A stretch of DNA of 64,000 nt from a virus, in IMG/VR virus record IMGVR_UViG_3300038558_000079, positions 1 through 64,000 of that record; one strand, written 5' to 3'. The notes beneath the pieces are model-generated. The model saw nothing but the letters and a program-made list of their open reading frames with translations. It ran no database searches and was not told where the DNA came from. A program made the position numbers and the translations under genes. Each line of letters begins with the position of its first letter. The first letter of the stretch is position 1. Positions 53,401 to 61,608 of the stretch are shown here, piece by piece.

Positions 53401-56400
53401 CTGCAAACTGTCTAGATGCACTACGGTAATATTCTTCTATTTGTTTGTTTAATTCGACTAACTTTTGATTAAATTCATACTTACCTTGTTCTACTCCAGC
53501 TTGTAGGTTAGAAATTTCTACAGAACGCTCTTGAAGTGCTGCATACTGGTCAATAACATACTTGTCATTAACTCTCTCACCTGCTTTTTCTGATATAGTC
53601 TTAAGTTCAGCGCGTCCGGTATTCTCAGTAATACCATAGGCTTGTAGTGTATTCTGAGCATCCTTATTCTGCAACAGCGCTTTAGTCTGTGCTTGTGCAT
53701 CAAGTAAACGCTTAATTTTTGCCTCTTGCTGTTGAATATCAAGTTCGCTTAAACCAAATTGCAACTCCCCCTGAGTCTTGGAATTAGTGTATAAGCTGGA
53801 CTTTAAAGTATTTCCTGCAACAGTAGCCTTATCTTCAGCATCAGCTAATTTATCAACTACACCTTGTATGTTTTTCTGCATTAATGAGAAAGCATTAACA
53901 GATTCGCCAACAGCGCGATTAAATTTATCTTGTGCTTTCTGTGCTGACGTTAGATCGCTTTCTAGTCCTGCTAGTACATTCTTATATTGCGCCTGATTCC
54001 TACCAGGTTCATTGGCTAATTTTTGATATTTCTCAATCTCCTTTTTGAGCATATCAACATTAGTCTGCATATTGGACTGTAATATTCCAATAGGTTTAGA
54101 TATTTTTTCTCTCGCCTCTAGTATTTTTGTTTGTTCATCATCAATAACTTTAAGTCCAGCCTTATCTTGAGGATTTATAGCTACTAATGCCGCGCGTCGT
54201 GTCTGTATCTGTCTGAGTTGGTCATCATACTGCTTTAATTGTCCCAACTCTCTAACACCTTGCCCCTTGGTTCCTAAGAGGCTTAATGCTTCTGAAGTTG
54301 TAGCATTAACACCTAAGCTTAAGTCAGATGTGGCATTAATGTTATCTCCCAACTTCTTGTCTTCATAGGTTGAACCCACTCTACCACCTGACAGTTTTTT
54401 AAGTAAGTTTGCAGGCGACTCGATTAAACCTGTAACTGCTTTCCCGGTTCCAAATCTTAACTTATCAAACCAGTTAGCATCAGCTTTAATTTCCTTGGGT
54501 AATAACGCACCTATCCCCATTGCATCTAGCAAGGATTCATCGCGTACTAGCTTAGTAGCTTTAAATTTTTCGGTTTCCCCTCTACTTTCTGCTAGCGCTT
54601 CCCTGTACTTTTGCAAACTCTCAGTAGCGGTATCGGCAAAGTTCCTAGAATCTCCAGAGGCATCCTTGAAAGCAGCACTAATGCCTTCAAATACTTTCAT
54701 CCCTACTTCGATTACTACGAACATAGTTAGCATAGGTGCGAGCGCTGACAGCAATGCCCTAGCACCCGATGCTAATCCTATAAATCCCGCAACACCATTG
54801 ATTAGCGCCGCTTTACCAAATGCCCTAACTCCAATAGCACCTCTAGTAAAATTAGCACCAATGTTAGAAATTCCATTTTTCTGTAGGCTTAGTAGTCCAC
54901 CATTTAACGCTGACAATCCACCTTTCGCATTATCCAGCATAGCAACGCCGAAGTTCTTAGCACTTGACAGGACATTACTAGCACCCGATCTTAGAGATTG
55001 TACCGGGTTAGCTCTAATGTTCTGTAACGTGTCTCCTATCCCGTCTACTAGTTGTGTGGCCTTAAGTTTGTTATCACCATTTCCTAGTATTTTCTGGAAT
55101 GTTCCCATAGCGGCACTTGCTGCACTCGCAACACCCGGAATTTTCATTAACGCAGCGGTTAACGCTCCAAAAGATTGGAATAGGTTAACTCCAGCCATTA
55201 CAGCGAGCGCACGAAAAACACCTAGCAGAAAATCTGCGTTTTCAGTCACAAACTTGATAGCTCCGCTACCTAGTGCTAATAGCAAATTTTTGATTGGTAA
55301 CAGTGTCTTGCCAATTGTTGCTTGCATCTGAAATAACGCATTATTGAAATTTATTAATGCAGACACTGAACTATTAGCCGCTCCTTTGACACCCATCGCA
55401 GTTTCGGCGCTTAGTTGTTGAGCAAACTTAGGTAGAAAATCTTCTGACAGTAACTTACCTTGACTCATCATCTTGTCTAGAGTTTGTGTTGTTACACCTA
55501 TCGCTCTAGCTGCAATGTTGAACGCACCAGGTAAAACTTCTCCCAATTGTTGTCTTAATTCCTCAGCGCTTACCTTGCCTTTTCCAGCCATTTGTTGGAC
55601 AGCAGCAAAAACTCTACTCTGTTGTTCTGAATTCAAGTCATAAACAGTGCTAGCTTGTGATACACCACTAAATATCTTCTGTGTCTGACTTTCCAGTGCG
55701 GTGTCCCGCGTTGCAGCCCCTAATGAAACATATCCTTCCATTGAGGACTTCATGTCGGTTCCCAAACGCGCCGTTTCCCCCCTAACAAATGCCAAGCTAT
55801 TAGCAGCCTCTTGAGCATTGTTGCTGATAAATAGGAATCTACGCTCTAAAGATTCCATGGCTATAGCGGCTTCAATTGATGCGGGTGCAATGCTGGTTAT
55901 TATATTCTGGAAAAATTGTACCCCTTTAAATGCCAGGAAACCACCTACTAAACCTTTAAGACCATCTATCAAAATGCCAGCAATACCGCTTCCTTTAAAT
56001 AGCGCATCAAAGAATGTATTTACTTGTGGTACTGCAACATTGAGAGACTTGAAGATATCTTGAGTTGCAATATTTAACTCTTGTAACTCTTGGGTTTCTT
56101 CAGGGGTTATCGTAGTCTTGCGAGTTAATTCTAAGGCTCTATTATTGTTAGCTACTAATTTATCTTTATAGACTAATAATCTATCCGATTCTTCTTTGTC
56201 CCCTCTTAATTCCGCTTCATTAGCCGATACTACCAGGTTAGCAATTAAGGACGGCGTGTGCATCTTTAATATCTCTGTCTGTTTCCTAACCCTAGCTGCT
56301 ATGCCACCAAACAAATCTGCTAGTGCTACCCCAACAGAATTAGTAAATTTGTTTCCTGCGTTTTGTGTAACCTGCTGTACTTTCTCAGGACTAATAAGAG

Positions 56401-59400
56401 GAGAAGTATTAACTACATTACCTTTTAATTCTTGTTTGTCTAAAAGTTTTGCATTTTCCAAATAAACTTTTAGGCTTTCTAATTCGTGTTGTGACAGTTC
56501 TAACTCATCACCAGACTGTATGCTTGCTTCGGCTTTTGCCAGAAGTTGCTGGTACTCTACCTGTCTTTCCTCAAGGTATTTTTGAGCCGCTTCAAATTGT
56601 TGCTTCTCATGCTCATCGAAGCTAGCCATAGCTTTATCTATATCGCTAGTTGTTCGATTTGCTGAGGCATTATAAACATGAGACATAGCAGCAGCAGCAT
56701 TGGCATTGGCTTTATTACTCTGGCTTATACTGCGTCTGTTCTCTAGGTTGCCTACAATACCTTCTACTTTCTGTTTGCCAGTTTCTACCATTTTTTCTGT
56801 AAAACTTGGCACAGTATTTACAGCGTTAATACCTTTATTAAACCCTTCTACTACAAAGCGCCCTAAACGTTCAAATACCTTAGATGGACTTTGTATCTCC
56901 AGTTCTTTTTTAGCCGACTTTGTAACACCTTGCGCTAACTCAATAGATGCAAGTTCAGCACTTGGTATCGACTTTTCAATACCTTGACTTAACCCTGTTC
57001 CTAAGTTCTCTAACCCATAACTTTGAGCAAATTTAGCATCCCAATCATCGATGTCTCCAGTTTGCACATCAGGAGTAATATCTTCTAAGTCAATATTTGC
57101 CGCTTCCTGTGCAAGTAAGCTATCCCAGTCATAATCATCTATTTGTTTTGCATAATCATCAACAACTACCTTTGTCCCTTGTTCTATTGATTCCGCTATC
57201 TTATCAGGGACAAAGCTTAAATCCTTGGATAACTTGGGGTTTATAGGAGTTTCTTTAATTACCTGTTGATGGATCTCAGGTACTTTAATTTCAGGAATTT
57301 GCTCAACTATCGGGGATTCAATCTCAGGTATTTTAATCTCAGGCAATTCAAGCGAATCAGTCCCAATATCACCGAGGACAAAACCCTCTATATTTTTAAT
57401 AATACCACTTAGCTGTAAGCTTGCACCTTTAAGATATTTCTTAACACTATCTTCTAAGTCTCGACTCAATAATTCCTGAATTGTTTGGTAGTCATCTTGG
57501 ATTTCCTCAAAGCTAATCTGAGGAATTTCCTCTTGTTTGATAGCATTCAACGCACCCCGCGCCGCTGTAATTCTACCCTGTAGATGCGGCTTAAGCGCAT
57601 CAGGTGTGGTAACTAACTGATCGGTCTTAGAGATGATACTTTTTTGGTGTGGTGTAAGTTGTGGAATTGTTGACCTGAGTTTTTTGAGGTCAACGTTGTT
57701 AACTAATCTTGCCGCTATTTGTTCCTTAGTACCACTTGAACCAACACCATGGCTTTTGGCTATATTTTTTAGCTCATCCTTGCTGGTGTAACTACCTGTA
57801 AGTTGCTTCAGTAAATCCTCACGGCTGCCACCTAATAACTCGGTGTGTACCTTGTTAGCAAATTGGCTAGCACTGAATGTTGTCTTTTCAATTAGAACCT
57901 GTAAGTCTTTATATAATTTATCCAGTTCATCTTGTGGCAAAATATCTATATTTTTAAGTCTCTCTAGATAAGGCTCAAAAATCTTATATAGATTATCAAA
58001 TTTTGCTTCTAATAATTTCCCAGTCCCAGATGTGTCATAGGTAGCGTTCTTATTGTTCTCTATTAGTTGTTTATATTGCTCTACTTGTATTTTGCCTAAA
58101 TCGTTTAAGAGTTTACCTCCTCCGCTACCTGCTAGTTGCCCAATATTGCGGAGGCTTGTCTTTCTTTGGATATTAGATATTATTTTCTCTCTATTTCTGT
58201 TCGTAAAAACGTAAGCGTCTTGTTCTATTTCTCTAGAAAATGCTTCTCGTTCTGTATCCCCCTTAAAATTACTTGCCGATCCTTCCACCCTTCGCGCCAA
58301 CTTTGGATCTAGTTCGTAATCTTCTACCGTCGGCTTGAGTAATTTACGCGCCGATTTTAGCTCTTGGAATAAATCTATTTTACCAAAATCGCTTTGCATC
58401 CCATGTGTAAGTTCATGGATCAATGTCTCTAAATTTTCTGGTGTTGCATTCCCCTTAATGAGTTGTGCCAATACATCTTTCTGTACTTTTAAAACGTTAT
58501 TCTCGCTAGAATAAAACCCCGTTGCCTTTATCCCCTTCTTTTTATAATCTTCAATTTCTTCATCCGAAAAAGCCTTCAAGGTAGGAATTTGCTCAGGACT
58601 TATACTAATTCCAGCTATAGCCGCAACTTCATCTATAACATCCTGATACTGTTTAGGTTGTTTTTTGACTTTCTTGGTTGTACCACTAGTTTTTCCCCCC
58701 CGCTCTAGTGCTTTAATAGCATCATCAGCTTGCTTCTCATACACCGTAACCTGAGCATTCATGGCTTCCATTAACTTCAATGCAGAAGCCATTTCTTCTT
58801 TACTGCTAAAGTCCAAAGTCCTGAGTTTAGCAAATAATTTCTTATATTCCGTCCCTATATTTTTAACATTTCCAGTAGAAATAGTTTTCTGAATTTCCGC
58901 TATATTATTCCTACCTCCAGAATTCTTAACTACAGTTGCTTCTGCTAAGGGCACTGATGCTTCTGCTCTCTGTATGAAAGCTAACTCTTGTTTGTTTAAC
59001 CTTTCAAGATCGGCCTTCACATTAGTGATTAAATTTTCTAATTCTTTCCTGTTAAGAACTTCTTTTTCGATAAGAGCTTTTGCTGCTAAGATGGTATCAT
59101 CATCAGAATCAGATAGTGCATTCTTAAGTGCCTCTTGATATTTCAATACTTTCTTATTAGAGGCTTCCAAGACTTTCTCTGCTTTAGTAAGTTTGGTGTT
59201 CAAGTCTTCACGTTGCTTACCAACAGCTTCTTTCTTCTCACTTATAGCGAGGGTGCGTAATATTCTAGCACCTTCTAATCCTTTAGCACCTTTTACACCG
59301 ACTAGATCTAAAAGATGTTCTAATTTTTGTTTCTCTCCACCTAACTTTTCTACCCTCTCCCTGACAGCCTCTATCTGCTTTTCTACTTCGCCTAACTGTT

Positions 59401-60985
59401 TCGTTTTAGCTTCTAAGTTAGCACCAAGCATTCCCTCTTTTTCCGCATCAGTGCTACCTCTGAATTGCGTTAATTTTGCCTGATTTTCAGATAGTACATA
59501 TTTGCTCGCATCTTCACGCTTACCTAAAGACTTTAAATCTTCAATCGCAAAAAGCTTCTGATTACGTTCTGTTTCATTTAACCCCTCAGTGACTTCCTTT
59601 TCCTCGAAAGCGGCTATCTTTTTGGCAGTCAACGCTTTCTGTTTCTGTATCTCAATTAAGCCTGCTTTCTGAGTTTGAATGGCATTTTTAAAATATTCTT
59701 CGCCACGCTCAGTTACACTTTTCCCCATATAGTCAGCTAAATTCCGCTCTAACTGACTTCTGTAAACTTCTAATCCCGCTAACTCATCCTCACTTTGTTT
59801 TCTCTGGACTTCATTTAACCCTTCTCTACTAAGTGATTCCTCATACTCTATTCCTAATTCTTTAGCGGCGGCTTCATTACGTCCGGTTTTAGTAACTCTC
59901 TTGCGTCCGCTTAATAATCTTTTTTCAATCTCAATTTGGTCTTTGCCGATAATAGATTGGACACGATCTATTGATTCATCTATTGTCTTTGCCAGACTTG
60001 ATTCGCTATACCCTTTCTGTATAGCCCGTACTACGGGTGCTTTTGTTATTGCCTCTCTTATCCCTGGAACAATTCGCTCGAAAATTGAACGTCCTACTAA
60101 ATCCAACGAGCCAATCTTAGAAGATAGTGCAGACTCTATAGAATCTGTTAATCCTTCAGAAAACTTAGAAGTAATCATTCTTCCAAAGTTTTCTGACGCT
60201 CCTACAAATATGTTGTCAAAAATACCTCTATTCTTGGTTCTTATTTTCGATGCGGTTGATTGAACTCCTGAACTGTCACTCTTAGTTGCTGAAGTGGTTG
60301 TAGTTGTTCCTGGAGTGCTAGTGTAACTTGGTAATGTAGCTGTTCCCGAAGTGTTACCCGGACTTGGTAGTGTGGCTGTTCCCTGTGGTATGTGCTGCGA
60401 TAACCCTGGTGTTACTGGCGATCGCGATACAGTAGGCGTTAAGAAGCTTGTAGAACCTACTCGGTTGCTACTTTTTTGCTGTGAATTAGTTATATTCTTA
60501 ACAACATTACTAATTTTATCAGATGCGGTATCAAAACTTTTCTCAATACCGTCTTTTAAGGTTACACTTATCTTCTCCCCTTCGCTTTGCTTTATTTCTG
60601 CCTTTACCTTTACCTTTGTCTCTAATTGTTCTGACAATCCTACAATCTGTTTTTTAAAGCTAGCCTCATTAATTGGATCCGTTGTAGTTCTGATTCTTAA
60701 TGGATTCTTCTCAAGCCACGCATTAACATCTTTAACATGTGTACGTTTGGATTCTATATGCTTATTGAGTTGAGTTAATGGGACATCATCAACTTTAACT
60801 TTAACTATTAAGTCTTGGCTTAGTGCTTTTTGAAGACGTTGCCGTTCCTGTGCAATATTGGCATTATCAAAACTAACCCCAAGCTTGACAACTGGAGTTT
60901 TCACACCTGACAACGACCCCAGTCCCTGATAGAAACCACTGAGATCTAACTTTGTGCCAATATCAACTGAGGCAATCCTAACCAT
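47432..60985 (-). CDS. Giant tape measure protein with several enzyme domains
   Basis: 4517 residues, very large for this class. Order: N-terminal coils; zinc-peptidase motif HELTH at 857-861; SAP-like segment (about 1062-1095, SKDELKNIAKSHGVGSSGT); tape measure core (about 1700-1880, AGKGKVSAEELRQQLGEVLPGA); hydrophobic stretch (about 1950-2090); M23 peptidase (about 2885-2998) with H2901, D2905, H2985, H2987; serine beta-lactamase-like domain with S3086-x2-K3089, SDN 3143-3145 and K3234-I-G; lysozyme-like region (about 3326-3475, GIGGSEAFEKGTNRRAFYTY); long coils; Gly-rich end. It sets tail length, and the enzyme parts could open the cell wall. The start codon lies in a hairpin. Confidence 0.85.
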   Translation of the reverse strand: MVRIASVDIGTKLDLSGFYQGLGSLSGVKTPVVKLGVSFDNANIAQERQRLQKALSQDLIVKVKVDDVPLTQLNKHIESKRTHVKDVNAWLEKNPLRIRTTTDPINEASFKKQIVGLSEQLETKVKVKAEIKQSEGEKISVTLKDGIEKSFDTASDKISNVVKNITNSQQKSSNRVGSTSFLTPTVSRSPVTPGLSQHIPQGTATLPSPGNTSGTATLPSYTSTPGTTTTTSATKSDSSGVQSTASKIRTKNRGIFDNIFVGASENFGRMITSKFSEGLTDSIESALSSKIGSLDLVGRSIFERIVPGIREAITKAPVVRAIQKGYSESSLAKTIDESIDRVQSIIGKDQIEIEKRLLSGRKRVTKTGRNEAAAKELGIEYEESLSREGLNEVQRKQSEDELAGLEVYRSQLERNLADYMGKSVTERGEEYFKNAIQTQKAGLIEIQKQKALTAKKIAAFEEKEVTEGLNETERNQKLFAIEDLKSLGKREDASKYVLSENQAKLTQFRGSTDAEKEGMLGANLEAKTKQLGEVEKQIEAVRERVEKLGGEKQKLEHLLDLVGVKGAKGLEGARILRTLAISEKKEAVGKQREDLNTKLTKAEKVLEASNKKVLKYQEALKNALSDSDDDTILAAKALIEKEVLNRKELENLITNVKADLERLNKQELAFIQRAEASVPLAEATVVKNSGGRNNIAEIQKTISTGNVKNIGTEYKKLFAKLRTLDFSSKEEMASALKLMEAMNAQVTVYEKQADDAIKALERGGKTSGTTKKVKKQPKQYQDVIDEVAAIAGISISPEQIPTLKAFSDEEIEDYKKKGIKATGFYSSENNVLKVQKDVLAQLIKGNATPENLETLIHELTHGMQSDFGKIDLFQELKSARKLLKPTVEDYELDPKLARRVEGSASNFKGDTEREAFSREIEQDAYVFTNRNREKIISNIQRKTSLRNIGQLAGSGGGKLLNDLGKIQVEQYKQLIENNKNATYDTSGTGKLLEAKFDNLYKIFEPYLERLKNIDILPQDELDKLYKDLQVLIEKTTFSASQFANKVHTELLGGSREDLLKQLTGSYTSKDELKNIAKSHGVGSSGTKEQIAARLVNNVDLKKLRSTIPQLTPHQKSIISKTDQLVTTPDALKPHLQGRITAARGALNAIKQEEIPQISFEEIQDDYQTIQELLSRDLEDSVKKYLKGASLQLSGIIKNIEGFVLGDIGTDSLELPEIKIPEIESPIVEQIPEIKVPEIHQQVIKETPINPKLSKDLSFVPDKIAESIEQGTKVVVDDYAKQIDDYDWDSLLAQEAANIDLEDITPDVQTGDIDDWDAKFAQSYGLENLGTGLSQGIEKSIPSAELASIELAQGVTKSAKKELEIQSPSKVFERLGRFVVEGFNKGINAVNTVPSFTEKMVETGKQKVEGIVGNLENRRSISQSNKANANAAAAMSHVYNASANRTTSDIDKAMASFDEHEKQQFEAAQKYLEERQVEYQQLLAKAEASIQSGDELELSQHELESLKVYLENAKLLDKQELKGNVVNTSPLISPEKVQQVTQNAGNKFTNSVGVALADLFGGIAARVRKQTEILKMHTPSLIANLVVSANEAELRGDKEESDRLLVYKDKLVANNNRALELTRKTTITPEETQELQELNIATQDIFKSLNVAVPQVNTFFDALFKGSGIAGILIDGLKGLVGGFLAFKGVQFFQNIITSIAPASIEAAIAMESLERRFLFISNNAQEAANSLAFVRGETARLGTDMKSSMEGYVSLGAATRDTALESQTQKIFSGVSQASTVYDLNSEQQSRVFAAVQQMAGKGKVSAEELRQQLGEVLPGAFNIAARAIGVTTQTLDKMMSQGKLLSEDFLPKFAQQLSAETAMGVKGAANSSVSALINFNNALFQMQATIGKTLLPIKNLLLALGSGAIKFVTENADFLLGVFRALAVMAGVNLFQSFGALTAALMKIPGVASAASAAMGTFQKILGNGDNKLKATQLVDGIGDTLQNIRANPVQSLRSGASNVLSSAKNFGVAMLDNAKGGLSALNGGLLSLQKNGISNIGANFTRGAIGVRAFGKAALINGVAGFIGLASGARALLSALAPMLTMFVVIEVGMKVFEGISAAFKDASGDSRNFADTATESLQKYREALAESRGETEKFKATKLVRDESLLDAMGIGALLPKEIKADANWFDKLRFGTGKAVTGLIESPANLLKKLSGGRVGSTYEDKKLGDNINATSDLSLGVNATTSEALSLLGTKGQGVRELGQLKQYDDQLRQIQTRRAALVAINPQDKAGLKVIDDEQTKILEAREKISKPIGILQSNMQTNVDMLKKEIEKYQKLANEPGRNQAQYKNVLAGLESDLTSAQKAQDKFNRAVGESVNAFSLMQKNIQGVVDKLADAEDKATVAGNTLKSSLYTNSKTQGELQFGLSELDIQQQEAKIKRLLDAQAQTKALLQNKDAQNTLQAYGITENTGRAELKTISEKAGERVNDKYVIDQYAALQERSVEISNLQAGVEQGKYEFNQKLVELNKQIEEYYRSASRQFAESSLEAQRQTSQLKIQSYATDIKTSISGFQDNIVSQFADSVIESIQQLSEAADKQFDVGSAALQANNAFEDSLRQGEELRRQLPGISAKGSIDIPAIPIELDLSKIGIDNKFIDITKAFNNGLLEAKDTIKDSESATNDLTSAFQDVTLGSLDFGDTIQQTVATTEDGIYATQGLGSELLNTTFTASDLGFAIETNTDSINSNNDAVIATNDSLFASLEATGNVTAATINWGTEISNVGGVIENELKVALDSLPLSIQEIIKNTVDWFSTFANNIPILNIIGQIFNSWGQQLESVTQSVVSFRQGAMQTAGNVVQQGIGFVQNALGIGEKPPVGNASQPVFPIAGVTAAQAESRKTSPWGMRRHPVTGQTRMHRGQDYGYGEGTQVVSPMAGVVTGVKYQAGGAGKYVVVESIDEHGRKIEHKFFHLSAYDVVEGQKLNAGDKIGKVGSTGIGTGAHLHYETWINGKNVNPTEFLAGRNGRGLSSAQKGQIEQHHPGDGHNHGGSATQVKQNQSQRQGINASQIASQYGLNSLLVQDVKSGEILGTYNANQAPSSPASTIKLIAADLIHAAIKEGKVSLDQSVTIAKNQVAEGSSIQAGQKVSIRDLMTRMLRDSDNTSFNALVGILGGTEAATAQAQKRGFTGTQIRNYLSIPGATNAFGNTSTPADVTKAMRNLQINQGGAADTARAALGQTRNFGFSGESGGKIGNNSRVTGNVGLANINGRQVIITAYKNQGDSTRNRSQITSASNDVVSQLQGRNTSVSPNIPQRVVNQGGAPKLGKGYEALNELGGQLSQNKYFDPSTAEGRGRLVLALGIGGSEAFEKGTNRRAFYTYKGGTGNNMQGFGQFNNAYHKEIINTPEKYQNFFGQILAGERRLPNSQKGIGDYGSKVIEAVQSGRIKDGADLIRWMQANKLGGSNWQGVDDGWKRNPGLADQLVSYLKGGLPTQQKNTPNNTANVQIPQVANTPVPTVWTPGSIATRGNTAISDVTGRAEQQRDRQVELARQKASNEAAQNTANALRASNKAFLDLERELRQNGIKVSSLSNQVTDTNLEYKGALDNEQKRQQEQRQLETKYTELENSIVEQKRAIESQIGTARVLLSKGGVVSPEMREKVQKLIDDPTIKENLREQLRTALTTGVLGDDGKNILNRAVTEGEDQLKKLTIGLENVRKGREESKKLLDDRFAAEEKARKQQASFDIENASIDTLKAKLDQLQQLKSTAPFSPDVKGIPDLEALISAREEQLNLEKQLKGIQDKEKAKEYTKEEADRLRAEIGERKKILDVTLKQKTENAKLAFLRESEARDREARQELVQAEIANDKVRIEQLKTLAQTNPLSPELANNAIGELEKRVALREAELQLAQELAAIEQAGFEGKRTPEEITKLNAEKQSEYDVKIQNINAQAQQTAFASQISQSKVILSIKEQELQYQKQIVDTTTQAINLGLQQGDPIKLKFEVDKKELEISVEKQILDMKEFANSTGKSQEEIAELELRIRELNNLTLDNLKGEFDKALAQRTETISQRVSGSQVELLETQASFYSNRGMTNKARTLQRDSAILQQQSAYRGQKIELEEFIRTTQVGAIEADKLRQNLEQINQVKLDTVKDNFNAFKPVIDTVQTGLKGFFAGIIKGGQSIEELFNGLMDSILGSVAEIASNYLVEKLFGGLLGGNKNEGQGGMFEQGDSGDTNPLSLLDGGSELGTTPVLPVYVNVVNGNTFGGLNNGTLGSMFGGKEDSTTSFLASTFSGFTGKVDSANPVPVGIIKSAPDALSPITNALGSFFSGKGGFGSIVSGIGSLFSGDGKNSGGGGIGRILASVSGMVGGGGLGGIVGIASSLLGSFFWNGGIVGNYAQGGIIDAIDREKSLNGGRGVAIAALTHGERVLNLAQTQNLDKLGGVDILNFNDGGMVGYVPKTTEYGGSADKVIENASRPKDINVKLETQVINGVEYLTKSQGEDLARKAAQQGAEQGAKYISDRMLNSPSYRATHGI

Positions 60986-61042
60986 AATAATACCGCTTTA
61001 GCTCTCGTTTATGATAGCACGGGTGACTTGGCGGTATTATGG
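60982..61042 (-). promoter_or_regulatory. Hairpin over the tape measure start codon
   Basis: Plus-strand arms CCATAATAATACCGC (60982-60996) and GCGGTATTATGG (61031-61042) pair with one 3-base bulge. The start codon (complement of 60983-60985) is inside the stem, and no ribosome binding site is visible. May limit translation. Confidence 0.5.
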
Positions 61043-61062
61043 TAGATCCAATGGTTAATGGA

Positions 61063-61348
61063 GTTTAAACGGAAGTACCCCGCTTCGCGGGGTAACTTCC
61101 GGCTGAAAGCATCACCGGATAAGACTTTCCAGAATTGAGGAAAATCATTACATGACTACCAATCGTTGTAACCCTTATGTGGCGGGGATTTCAGCCGTTC
61201 TTGTCATTGCAACCATTTTAGTACATTTTTTTGCGATCGCCACCCATACATGACTACCTACGAAGTAAATACAACAGCCTGAATTTCTTGCTACACAAGG
61301 ATTTCAGCCCACAAAAGTACATTTGTATGGGGTAACTTCCGTTTAAAC
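61063..61348. mobile_element. MITE-like element with inverted ends
   Basis: Ends GTTTAAACGGAAGTACCCC (61063-61081) and GGGGTAACTTCCGTTTAAAC (61329-61348) are inverted copies with one base difference. A strong hairpin lies at the left end (61071-61100). Inside, two related units each hold CATGACTACC, GGATTTCAGCC and AGTACATTT. No coding potential. It sits between a promoter and the tape measure gene. Confidence 0.55.
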
Positions 61349-61591
61349 ATTTAAAGTTGCAAATAGTTCTAGTGTCTTCCCCCTCACTGATGCTTCGCCA
61401 CTAATAGTTCTCGAAACCGTCAATAATTCTGTCCTGAAACCAGCTTCCCTATAGTAATCCTCTAACAATGGAGAATTACTAACCGCTATAGTACATCCTC
61501 GCTTGGCAGACAGCAGTGCTATAAGTTCTAACTGGTGACCGGGGTTGTTGACGTTGTTAACTGTACTGATTATATCAACAGTATACCAGTA
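61343..61591 (-). pseudogene. Dam-type adenine methylase, C-terminal remnant
   Basis: An open frame without start codon reads HQLELIALLSAKRGCTIAVSNSPLLEDYYREAGF, then VSRTISGEASVRGKTLELFATL and stop. It matches the C-terminal part of D12-class (Dam) N6-adenine methyltransferases (SNSxxxxxLYxxF; RxIxxxxxxRxKxxELxAT). The DPPY and AdoMet parts are missing. Stop lies inside the right end of the MITE-like element. Confidence 0.6.
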
Positions 61592-61608
61592 TCACTAGGT
61601 AATGTCAA
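61580..61608 (-). promoter_or_regulatory. Promoter pointing to the tape measure gene
   Basis: Minus: TTGACA (61608-61603, extended TTGACATTACC), N17, TATACT (61585-61580). Directly follows the rep stop codon. Transcription would run through the Dam remnant and MITE into the tape measure gene 590 bp away. Confidence 0.7.

Noticed and set aside
47865-60773. Many plus-strand frames of 60-295 codons
   Set aside because: They are shadows of the tape measure gene, rich in Ser/Leu/Pro as expected from antisense of coiled-coil codons.
61063-61348. CRISPR-like or Tn7-like end at the MITE
   Set aside because: Two internal units are too divergent for CRISPR repeats, and I could not match the ends to any known transposon.
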